Position numbers and translations under genes: made by a program
Notes under the pieces: model-generated
The model's database searches: none
What the model was told of the DNA's origin: nothing
What the model saw: only the letters and a program-made list of their open reading frames with translations
Source of the DNA: Thermoanaerobaculia bacterium
Lineage (GTDB): Bacteria > Acidobacteriota > Thermoanaerobaculia > Multivoradales > J023
DNA length: 64,000 nt
Reading direction: 5' to 3'
Assembly (NCBI GenBank): GCA_030431255.1
Contig: JAUIJL010000022.1
Span: 1-64,000 of the forward strand
Part shown: positions 26,252-33,766 of the stretch, piece by piece
Layout of the letters: each line of letters opens with the position of its first letter
How positions within the stretch are numbered: the first letter of the stretch is position 1

Positions 26252-28563
26252 TGGCCAACCGATCCCAAGATCCATTTCAAGACCTGGTCAGCTCCGGTGG
26301 CTCGGCTCCCGATGTCGGAGCCGAGGCCATCGATCTGACCAAATATTTATCCGCCATCCGGCGACGCTGGCTGCTGCTGCTGGCCTGTTGCTTAATCGCC
26401 GGCACTTACGCGGTGCTCCGCTACTCCCTGACCGAAAAAATCTACCGCGCGACCACCACCATCCAAATCGAGCGCAAACGCTTGTCGTTGCTCGCCTTGG
26501 GTCAAGCCGGCTGGCTCGAAGACTGGTGGAACCTCGAGTATTACCCGACCCAATATCGCTTGCTGCGCAGCCGTGGCATGGCGGAGCGGGTGGTGCTCAA
26601 TTTACGCCTGCACGAAGATCCAACCTTCAATAGCCGGGCCGCGGGCCTGACCTCCACCGATCCGGAAGACAACGCCGATTCCACGGCCCAGCTGGCCCAG
26701 TTGGCGGAGCGCGTGCAGCGAGGCCTATCCGTCAGCCCGATCAAAGAGACCCAGCTCGTGGAGCTGTCCTACGTGTCCAGCTCTCCGGAGCTGGCGGCGC
26801 GGATCGCCAACGGTTATGCCGACGTGTTCATCGAATGGGGCATTGAAAATCGAGCGTCGACGGTCGGCAAGGCGTCGAGCTTTCTCTCCGCCCAAATCGG
26901 CACCCTGCGCAACGAAATCGAAGAGCGACAAAAGCAGCTCAACGCCAACACCAGCGAAGGCGACTTCGCGCTCGATCCCGGTGGCGAGGCGTTGATCGAA
27001 CGTCGGCAAACCCTGGAAAAACAGTACAACCAGGTGATGGCCGATCGCATCAGCAAAGAAGCCACCTACCGAGAGATTCAGCAACAGCCCGCCAGCAGCT
27101 TGCCGCAATCGGAGTCCAGCACCCTCGTCAGCGACTTGAAAGCGGAGGTCATTCTGCTCGAGAGCGAATACGGCACCAAGCTCGACACCTACACCCCGGA
27201 ATGGCCGGAGATGGTCAAGCTGAAACAGACCATCAACGATAAGAAGTCGCAGCTCAGACAGCTCTTGGACGAGGTCTACCGGGAGCAGGTCGGTCAGGCC
27301 TACGCCGCGCTGCAAAAGGCTCGTCGTGAGGAAGAGACCCTCGAGTCCGAGCTCCAGACCCTGGCCGCGGACGCCCGCCTGCAGAATTCTTCCGCCCTGG
27401 ACTACATCAACAAGCAAACCTACATCAACACGCGCAAAGAGCTCTTGGCCGAGCTGGTCAAACGTCAGTCGGAGACCGAGGTCGCGTCTCGGGTGCAAAC
27501 CTCCCAAGAGTCCAACGTCCGCATTGTGGACCGAGCCATCGTGCCGGCCATGCCGTTTTCTCCTTACCTCCAGGCCGACCTGACCAAAGCCCTGCTGCTC
27601 GGTTTGATGATGGGCGTCGGTTTTGTGGTGCTCCTGGAGTACCTGGATCGAACGGTGAAAACCCCAGAAGAGCTCGAGGGATTGTTGGGCATCCCCACGT
27701 TGGCGGTGATTCCCGACATGGACGAAAGCCGGCGCGGCTCGGGATTGCGCGTTCGCTACGGGCGCAGCGCTTACAACTATAACTACAACTACGGTTATGG
27801 TTACGGCTACGGGGGCCGCAAGGAAAAGAGCAAGGCCAACGGGGACAGCGAGCATCGCATCGAGCTTTTGCCGCACCACAGCCCGCGTTTGGCGGTGAGC
27901 GAGGCCTATCGGTCCTTGCGCACCGCGCTTCTGCTGTCGACCGCCGGCGACCTGAATATGGTCGCCCTGACCTCCGCCGAGCCCGGCGAAGGCAAGACCG
28001 CGACCACCACCAATCTGGCCGTGGTCATGGCCCAGCTGGGTCGCCGCGTGTTGGTGGTCGATTGCGACCTCCGCCGGCCGCGCATGCACAAGGTCTTCAA
28101 GATCTCCAACCGAATGGGCTTGGTCAACTACCTGACGGCCAACGTGGAGCTCGACAGCCTCTTCTTCGAAACCGAAGCGCCGAATCTCTGGATTTGCCCG
28201 TCGGGCCCGATCCCGCCGAATCCCTCTGAGCTGTTGGCCAGCGATCGGATGAAAGAGCTGTTGGCGAATCTGCGTCAACGTTTCGATTTCATCCTGATCG
28301 ACACGCCACCCATTTTGCCCGTGGCCGACGCCATCATTTTGGGCACCATGGCCGATGGCGTGATCATCTGCGCCCGCTCCGGCGCCCTGCTGCGCGAGGA
28401 CGCCAAGTTCTGTCGCGAGCGCATGGGTTATTCGGACATGAGAATCATCGGCTCGGTGCTCAATCGCTACAGCACCTCCAAGGGCGGATACCAACGTAAA
28501 TACCGCTACTACGGAGTTTACGAGGAAGCACAGCCCGGTGCTAAGCGCAATAGCGCTGCTTGA
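26251..28563 (+). CDS. Wzc-like chain-length determinant / tyrosine autokinase
   Basis: A 770-residue inner-membrane polysaccharide co-polymerase. The Wzz domain and first membrane helix lie at about 30-70 (LLLLACCLIAGTYAVLRY), a periplasmic coiled-coil region at 200-430, and the second membrane helix near 445-470. The cytoplasmic BY-kinase domain has Walker A SAEPGEGKT (about 574-582), Walker A' VLVVDCDLRRPR and Walker B FILIDTPP. The C-terminus has a tyrosine cluster (YQRKYRYYGVYEE) for autophosphorylation. Unusually, a second tyrosine-rich stretch (YNYNYNYGYGYGYGG, about 508-522) separates the membrane part from the kinase. Kinase phosphorylation state controls chain length or export. Confidence 0.93.
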   Translation: MANRSQDPFQDLVSSGGSAPDVGAEAIDLTKYLSAIRRRWLLLLACCLIAGTYAVLRYSLTEKIYRATTTIQIERKRLSLLALGQAGWLEDWWNLEYYPTQYRLLRSRGMAERVVLNLRLHEDPTFNSRAAGLTSTDPEDNADSTAQLAQLAERVQRGLSVSPIKETQLVELSYVSSSPELAARIANGYADVFIEWGIENRASTVGKASSFLSAQIGTLRNEIEERQKQLNANTSEGDFALDPGGEALIERRQTLEKQYNQVMADRISKEATYREIQQQPASSLPQSESSTLVSDLKAEVILLESEYGTKLDTYTPEWPEMVKLKQTINDKKSQLRQLLDEVYREQVGQAYAALQKARREEETLESELQTLAADARLQNSSALDYINKQTYINTRKELLAELVKRQSETEVASRVQTSQESNVRIVDRAIVPAMPFSPYLQADLTKALLLGLMMGVGFVVLLEYLDRTVKTPEELEGLLGIPTLAVIPDMDESRRGSGLRVRYGRSAYNYNYNYGYGYGYGGRKEKSKANGDSEHRIELLPHHSPRLAVSEAYRSLRTALLLSTAGDLNMVALTSAEPGEGKTATTTNLAVVMAQLGRRVLVVDCDLRRPRMHKVFKISNRMGLVNYLTANVELDSLFFETEAPNLWICPSGPIPPNPSELLASDRMKELLANLRQRFDFILIDTPPILPVADAIILGTMADGVIICARSGALLREDAKFCRERMGYSDMRIIGSVLNRYSTSKGGYQRKYRYYGVYEEAQPGAKRNSAA

Positions 28564-29399
28564 TCGTCACGATCGTGATCGACCTGCATTGCCACCTCTT
28601 GCCGGGAGTCGACGATGGCGCGAACGACCTCGCTCAGGCCGTGCGCATGTGCGAGATCGCCCATCGCGACGGATGTCGAGCCATGGTGGCGACCCCACAT
28701 CTGCGCCATGAACGTTACGAAAACGCGGATCGGCGCCTGCTCGAGCAAGCCCATCGCGGGCTGTGCGAAGAAGTCCACCGTCGTTTCGGTGACGAGCTCA
28801 AAGTGTTTCTCGGCGGTGAGATCGCCGTCCACTCCCAGAGCCTCGCGGAGATCGACGCTCTGCCGGCTAGCAGCTTGCTGCCCCTCGCGGGATCCCGCTA
28901 CTTGCTCCTGGAGCTGAGCACCCACGACCTCGGGCCCGATCCGGTCGAGATGGTTTACGAGCTGGGCCTGGCCGGTTGGCGGCCGATCATCGCCCATCCC
29001 GAACGGATCTCCTGGTTGGTGTCCGACTCCGGTCTGCTGGCGGCGATCGTCGACCACGGAGGTCTGCTGCAGCTCACGGCCATGAGCTTGACCGGCGCAT
29101 TCGGGCCCGCGATTCAAAACGCCGCCGATCACATGATGGACCAGGGCTGGGTGCGATTCGTTTGCAGCGATGCCCACGACGAACGGATTCGTCCGCCGGG
29201 CCTTTCCGCGGCTCGACGACGGGTGACCAAAGAGTGGGGAAGGTCGGTCGCGCAAGCGATTTTCGAACGCCACCCACGGGCGGTTTTGGAAGATCGCCCT
29301 TTGGAACCGACTCCGCTGCCGGAAGCGCGTCCAGCTTCCCCCGCCGGCTCAAAAACCCAGGGTTGGGTGGCGAGGCTCAAGCGCTTGACGTCCCGCTGA
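28560..29399 (+). CDS. PHP-domain tyrosine phosphatase (CpsB/CapC family)
   Basis: A 279-residue metal-dependent phosphatase of the polymerase-and-histidinol-phosphatase fold. It carries IDLHCHLLPGVDDGAND at the N-terminus (metal-binding His-x-His), TPHLRHERY, the GEIAVHS region and the C-terminal CSDAHDE metal site. Homologues remove phosphate from the cognate tyrosine kinase, here the Wzc-like protein whose gene overlaps it. TTG at 28560 overlaps the kinase stop; GTG at 28575 (giving MIDLHCH) is equally likely. The PHP-type enzyme is the usual Gram-positive partner, while a Wzb-like LMW-PTP also exists in this window. About 45 C-terminal residues are basic and unassigned. Confidence 0.9.
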   Translation: MIVTIVIDLHCHLLPGVDDGANDLAQAVRMCEIAHRDGCRAMVATPHLRHERYENADRRLLEQAHRGLCEEVHRRFGDELKVFLGGEIAVHSQSLAEIDALPASSLLPLAGSRYLLLELSTHDLGPDPVEMVYELGLAGWRPIIAHPERISWLVSDSGLLAAIVDHGGLLQLTAMSLTGAFGPAIQNAADHMMDQGWVRFVCSDAHDERIRPPGLSAARRRVTKEWGRSVAQAIFERHPRAVLEDRPLEPTPLPEARPASPAGSKTQGWVARLKRLTSR

Positions 29400-29434
29400 G
29401 TCTCCAAGGTCGAGCTTCCGAGCACTGCTTGTAA

Positions 29435-29440
29435 TAAGCT
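29435..29440 (+). promoter_or_regulatory. TAAGCT -10-like box 6 nt before the TPR gene start
   Basis: TAAGCT is followed by CTGCCC and the ATG at 29447, with no Shine-Dalgarno sequence. This is the same geometry as at 14973, 25328 and 59726. Confidence 0.35.
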
Positions 29441-29446
29441 CTGCCC

Positions 29447-30832
29447 ATGAACGGTTCTTCATCACATTGCCATGCCACCTTCCAAATCCTCAAAAATGCC
29501 GAGACTGGACGGAAGCTGGCCCTGGCCTTGGGCTGTTTGCTCGCGGTGTCGGGGCCTCTCGCGGCTCAGGAGCTCGACGTCTTCCACGAGCGCCTCTACC
29601 AAGACGCCGTCAGGTCCGCCTCTCAAAGCCGACACCAAGAGGCGATCAAGGATTTTCGTCTGGCGTGTTTCGGTATGTTGGAAAAGACGGATCGGCTCGG
29701 CGATTGCTTGGCGCGTTTGGCCATCGAGGAGGCGGAGGCGGGTGAGCATGACGACTTCTTGGCGACCGTCACCCGCTTGATGGATGTCGAGCGCCGCTTC
29801 CAGGGATATAGTCGTTCCGCTCTCCCCCAAGCGCAGAAGCTCCGTTTTGAGACACGCTTAGAAGAGCTCGCTCCCCTGGAGATCTACACCAACATCCCCG
29901 CTTTCAAAGCACAGGCGGAAGCTCGCAGGGCTTCCCAGCTCCGCTTGCAGCCCGCGGACGAGCGGCAGAAAGCTCTCGATCGATGGATTGCCCAGGAGCC
30001 TCGAAATCCGCTGTGGCGCATCTTGCGCGGCGAGCTGATGTTGGAGCAAGGCCGCGCGGTGGAAGCGGCGGAAATTGCCGACCGCCTTTCCACGTCTCAC
30101 CCGAGCCATCCGGGAACCGCTTGCTTTCGCGGCCGAGCTCAAGCGGCCGTCGGCGCTTGCGGCCCGAGCACCCTCGAAGATCTCTCCCGCTGCTCCGCCG
30201 GCGATACGGTGGAGGCCGCCCGGGAAGCGAGCTTGAGGTGCCATGTCCAGAATCAGGATTGGGCCGCCGCGGACGGGGTGCTGGCCACCATGAGCGAAGC
30301 ACAAAAACAGCAGCGTTCAATTCGCGATTTGGCCAAGGACGTCCGCAAGAAGCGCCGCAACCCACCGGCATCGATCCCCCAAAGTGAGCCTAGCGTGCCG
30401 GAGCCCCAACAAGTCGCCGCCCAGGAATCCGCGGTGAGCAGCGGCAGTGGCTCGGGCCCGGGTCCCGAGGAGCAAGAGGTGCTGGATTCCGGATGGAACA
30501 TCTTGCGATCCGACGCCCGGGACCGTTTCGAGGACACCTATGACTCCGTCCGGTCCTTGGCGAATCGCCACCCCGCCTGGGCGGAAGCCCAGCATCTGGC
30601 GGCCGAGCTGGCGTATCGTCTTTCCCTCTGGGACGACGCGGTCAGCTATTTTCAGCGGGCCGAAAAAATCGTCTCCACAAAACCCGATTTACAATTCTAT
30701 TTGGCGGTCGCCCTCTACAAATCCGGTGATCAGCAGGGGGCTGCGGCCATGCTCGACCAATGTGAGCCCCACATCCAGAGCTCGGACTTCGTGCAATTCT
30801 GGGTGGCGAGAATCCGCGATGAGCAAAACTAG
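29447..30832 (+). CDS. Exported TPR-repeat protein
   Basis: A 461-residue protein with an N-terminal hydrophobic signal (about 22-40, GRKLALALGCLLAVSGPLAAQE). Helical repeat regions follow (45-290), then a Pro/Ser/Gly-rich linker (about 300-345: PASIPQSEPSVPEPQQ, SGSGSGPGPEE) and a second TPR block to the end. It probably works in the periplasm as a protein-interaction scaffold. It lies immediately after the polysaccharide kinase/phosphatase genes and may belong to the same system. No catalytic motif is seen. Confidence 0.75.
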   Translation: MNGSSSHCHATFQILKNAETGRKLALALGCLLAVSGPLAAQELDVFHERLYQDAVRSASQSRHQEAIKDFRLACFGMLEKTDRLGDCLARLAIEEAEAGEHDDFLATVTRLMDVERRFQGYSRSALPQAQKLRFETRLEELAPLEIYTNIPAFKAQAEARRASQLRLQPADERQKALDRWIAQEPRNPLWRILRGELMLEQGRAVEAAEIADRLSTSHPSHPGTACFRGRAQAAVGACGPSTLEDLSRCSAGDTVEAAREASLRCHVQNQDWAAADGVLATMSEAQKQQRSIRDLAKDVRKKRRNPPASIPQSEPSVPEPQQVAAQESAVSSGSGSGPGPEEQEVLDSGWNILRSDARDRFEDTYDSVRSLANRHPAWAEAQHLAAELAYRLSLWDDAVSYFQRAEKIVSTKPDLQFYLAVALYKSGDQQGAAAMLDQCEPHIQSSDFVQFWVARIRDEQN

Positions 30833-30890
30833 CCCGGTTCGAAACCAGCTCAGCCAACCTGACCAGTCATCTTGTTGAAAGCGCAGCTGT

Positions 30891-30919
30891 TTGCAGCGGA
30901 AGCCCTCTTGCTCTACACT
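30891..30919 (+). promoter_or_regulatory. Candidate promoter upstream of the gene at 30959
   Basis: TTGCAG (30891-30896) and TACACT (30914-30919) are 17 bp apart. Each hexamer matches the consensus only partly. The leader would be about 33 nt and contains CAGGAG before the ATG. Confidence 0.35.
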
Positions 30920-30958
30920 TATGACCACGTCTAAGCAAAAAGCCCCCAGGAGACTAAA

Positions 30959-31852
30959 ATGCGTTTGGGAAGTTTGATCCTGATAGTCGCCTTAGCGCCG
31001 GCGACCTTCACCACCGCGGCAGCTCAGGAGCCGATTCGAATCGAGGCCGAGCAAGTGGAGTGTCTTCCTGTGGGCGATAACGGTGTCGCTTACACCTCGG
31101 TGGAAAACAACGTCGCCGACACCGAGGTTCGCCTCTACTTCCGACGGATGCACGACGCGGTCGAAGACCTCTACTACGTGCGCATGAAGCCGGACGGCGA
31201 CGGCCGCTATTGGGGAGTCTTCCCCAAGGCTGAAGATCGTGAGCTGCAACGCCACGACATTGAAGAGCGTCGCCAAGAAGCTCAGTCCGAATACGATTGG
31301 GCCCAGTGGTGGCGGGAAAAGGATGGTTCTGAGGACCGTAATCCGAATAACGACCTCGACCAAGATATGATCCGAGAGCGCGCCAGCCAAGGCAAGCTGG
31401 AGTCCCGCGACTGGCTCGGCGAAATGGACGACGCCACCTTCCAAGATTGGCTCGAGCAACTCGAAAACGAGCCCACGGAATACTTCACCTCGGTCCACGA
31501 TCACACCGGCTCCCGTGTCGCCAAATCGAAAACGCGGGTGGCCGAGGTGCGGGACAACTGCCGGGTTGAGCTGGACGATCGCCAGCTCGGAGAAGCCGCC
31601 AACCTCACCGTCGGTGAAACCGCTTATTGGCAGAAAGGCGAGGAGCTCTTCCACTGGCTGTGCGATGGCATCGTTTCCCGTATCGACCCGCTACGGGTTC
31701 TGCGCGGTGACGACGCTTGCCGAGCCTGCGTCATCGCTTGGTGGAAACGCCCGGGAGTGCTGATCCCCACCGCCGGCGTGATCGGCGTGGGCACCACCGT
31801 CGTCTTGGTCGACGAAGACGATCCGCCGCCGGTTTCTCCGTCCGAGCCCTGA
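30959..31852 (+). CDS. Exported protein of unknown function with C-terminal membrane anchor
   Basis: A 297-residue protein without a recognised family. It has a signal peptide (about 1-21, ending TTAAAQ). An acidic mixed region follows (20-220) with several conserved-looking cysteines (ECLPVG, DNCRVEL, WLCDGIV, CRACVIAWW), and then a glycine/valine hydrophobic segment near 264-285 (GVLIPTAGVIGVGTTVVLV) that would anchor the C-terminus. The tail DEDDPPPVSPSEP is acidic and proline-rich. CAGGAG 7 nt before the ATG supports the start, and a strong terminator follows the stop, so it is a single-gene transcript. Confidence 0.72.
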   Translation: MRLGSLILIVALAPATFTTAAAQEPIRIEAEQVECLPVGDNGVAYTSVENNVADTEVRLYFRRMHDAVEDLYYVRMKPDGDGRYWGVFPKAEDRELQRHDIEERRQEAQSEYDWAQWWREKDGSEDRNPNNDLDQDMIRERASQGKLESRDWLGEMDDATFQDWLEQLENEPTEYFTSVHDHTGSRVAKSKTRVAEVRDNCRVELDDRQLGEAANLTVGETAYWQKGEELFHWLCDGIVSRIDPLRVLRGDDACRACVIAWWKRPGVLIPTAGVIGVGTTVVLVDEDDPPPVSPSEP

Positions 31853-31876
31853 GCCCGAGCCCTGAGCCGGGTCGAA
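31849..31876. repeat. Direct 13-bp repeat that duplicates a stop codon
   Basis: CGAGCCCTGAGCC occurs twice end to end at the 3' end of the gene at 30959, so the reading frame meets one TGA and a second copy follows. Confidence 0.55.
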
Positions 31877-31881
31877 AGCAA

Positions 31882-31907
31882 AAACCTCCCGAGTCGGGAG
31901 GTTTTTT
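31882..31907 (+). terminator. Rho-independent terminator
   Basis: Perfect stem AACCTCCCG / CGGGAGGTT with a 3-nt loop followed by six T. It closes the transcript of the gene at 30959 and could also serve the convergent gene ending at 31936, since the upstream arm is preceded by a run of A. Confidence 0.92.
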
Positions 31908-31935
31908 CATGCCCGTTGAACCGAGCTCGGACTCC

Positions 31936-33552
31936 CTACGCCGGTGTCTCCATGCCCGTGGCGGTGTCCGCGACGGATGGGCTTACCGGCGAGGAGTCGT
32001 CGACTTTGCCGTGGCGCAGCCGATACCACATCCGTTCGAGCTCGATTTTCAGCCAGATGGAGAGAGCCGTGGCGATCGGCCGAACCGCAGCTGCGGGGCC
32101 GGTTTTGAATGCTTTCGACAAATGGCGGCGGCCGACATTCGCTCGCCCATAGGTACCGGCGCGTCGACGGAATCGGGCGAGTTTCAGCAAACGCTGATTG
32201 AACCACCGCATGGAGTGATGGGCGACCTTAGAGGGCGGGATGTTGCCGAACATCGGATTGGTCAACGAGGAGAGATCCCGCTCGATCGACGAAACCACCG
32301 CCGCGTAATAGAGACCGGTATCCATGAGGAATGCGCAACGGGTCAGCTCGGCATCCCCCAAGATCTCGTATTTTCCGTCGTAAAGGGCTCCCCACCATTG
32401 ATGGTAAGACACCTCGAAATCCTTGTTGTGGCGGGCGATCTCACGCACCAGCTCGGTTTCGTCGATCCCCGGATCGCCCAGGTCCCGCTCCAGCAGCTCC
32501 AAGGTGGAGTAGATGGAAATAGCCGCGTGATCCAGGCCCGGGCTGTAATACGGGTCGATAAACGACGCGGCGTCCCCAACCAGCGCCCAGCCCAAATCCA
32601 TGTACTTTTCTGAGCGATAGGGTAGGTGGCGGAGGGCCATGAAATCGTCGTCCAGGACGGCCTCGGCCACCAACTGCCGCAATCCCGGGCGCGATCGCAC
32701 GAAGCGCTCGTATTGCTCCTTCACCGTCTTGCCGGCAGGCAGCTCGAAGAGATCTTTGTTGTACACGACGCCGATCGACGTGTTGCCGTTGGCCAGGGGG
32801 ATGACCCAGCACCACCAGCCATAGCCGCAGAAATGGTTGGTGGCCAAACGCCGTGAAGCCACGATCGGCGGTAATAGAGGAGATCGCGCGTCCGCCCCGG
32901 AGAGCTGAATGTCGTCGAGATCGGCAACCCCGGTCCATCGACCCCAGACCGCGGCGGTGGGGTGAGCTTCCGTCCGGTGATGGAGGCCGAGCTTGCGGGC
33001 CAGGAAGGCCTGACGCCCGGAAGCGTCCACCACCCAACGGGTCGTGACCTGGCGCTGCTCCGAGCCGTGCTCGACGGTGACCCGGTGACAAGGCCAATCG
33101 AAATCCACCGCTTTCACCTTGCCCGGCCGCCAAACTTCCGCGCCTTCGGCTTCCACCCGCTCCAGCAGGTGCTGGTCGAGGGTGGGACGATCCAATTGAA
33201 AGGAGGGTAGCGCGGGCATTTCCGCGGGCCCCACCTCGGTCATCTCATGCAAGGACCGGTCGTCGGAGTCCGTGAACCAATAGCGCAGACCGTGTTTCGG
33301 CAAATGCTCACGGGAGAGGTGGTCGTAAAGACCGAGGATGCGGTGCAGGAAAAGGGCCGAGACCTCCACGGTGGCCTCACCCACCTTGCGCTCGAAGAGC
33401 GAGGATCGCTCGACCATCAACACCCGCAGCTCGGGCGATCGGCGGCGTAGCAACAGCCCTAGGGAAGCGCCACAGAACGCGCCTCCGACAATCACCACAT
33501 CGTAATCGGTTTGGGCGCTTTGGCGGCTCCCCACTTGTTTCTCAGGATTCAT
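31936..33552 (-). CDS. Flavin-dependent halogenase-like FAD oxidoreductase
   Basis: A 538-residue FAD protein. A dinucleotide fold opens near residue 18 (VVIVGGAFCGAS, a variant of GxGxxG). Lys86 sits in the block ILGLYDHLSREHLPKHGLRYWF, where flavin-dependent halogenases have their catalytic lysine. The GWxWxIP signature appears as GWWCWVIP (244-251), and the FAD-binding GDAASFIDPYYSPGLDHA follows. These are the features of tryptophan- or phenol-halogenases and some related dehalogenases. The C-terminal 130 residues are positively charged. No flavin reductase or biosynthetic partner is adjacent, so the substrate is unknown. It could also be a geranylgeranyl-reductase-like enzyme. Confidence 0.78.
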   Translation of the reverse strand: MNPEKQVGSRQSAQTDYDVVIVGGAFCGASLGLLLRRRSPELRVLMVERSSLFERKVGEATVEVSALFLHRILGLYDHLSREHLPKHGLRYWFTDSDDRSLHEMTEVGPAEMPALPSFQLDRPTLDQHLLERVEAEGAEVWRPGKVKAVDFDWPCHRVTVEHGSEQRQVTTRWVVDASGRQAFLARKLGLHHRTEAHPTAAVWGRWTGVADLDDIQLSGADARSPLLPPIVASRRLATNHFCGYGWWCWVIPLANGNTSIGVVYNKDLFELPAGKTVKEQYERFVRSRPGLRQLVAEAVLDDDFMALRHLPYRSEKYMDLGWALVGDAASFIDPYYSPGLDHAAISIYSTLELLERDLGDPGIDETELVREIARHNKDFEVSYHQWWGALYDGKYEILGDAELTRCAFLMDTGLYYAAVVSSIERDLSSLTNPMFGNIPPSKVAHHSMRWFNQRLLKLARFRRRAGTYGRANVGRRHLSKAFKTGPAAAVRPIATALSIWLKIELERMWYRLRHGKVDDSSPVSPSVADTATGMETPA

Positions 33553-33766
33553 CTTTCTCAGTATTCGTCGGCGTTTTCGAGCTCAGTCTATCCACGGCCA
33601 CACCGGCGGGCAAGCCGAGCCCACGTCTAGGCCGTAAAGTGAGATACTTCGGAGCGGCTCGAATCTTCCCAGGGATTTTTTAATCTTTGACAGCGGCCCG
33701 ATCATCCTACGTGCCCACAGACGCGCCCTATCTAACCTTTCGCGGGCCGTCGATGCTCCGATCCAA

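Noticed and set aside
26725-28494. Long antisense open frame opposite the tyrosine kinase gene
   Set aside because: It is a GC-rich codon shadow of the Wzc-like gene; the sense strand has clear domains and the antisense product has none.
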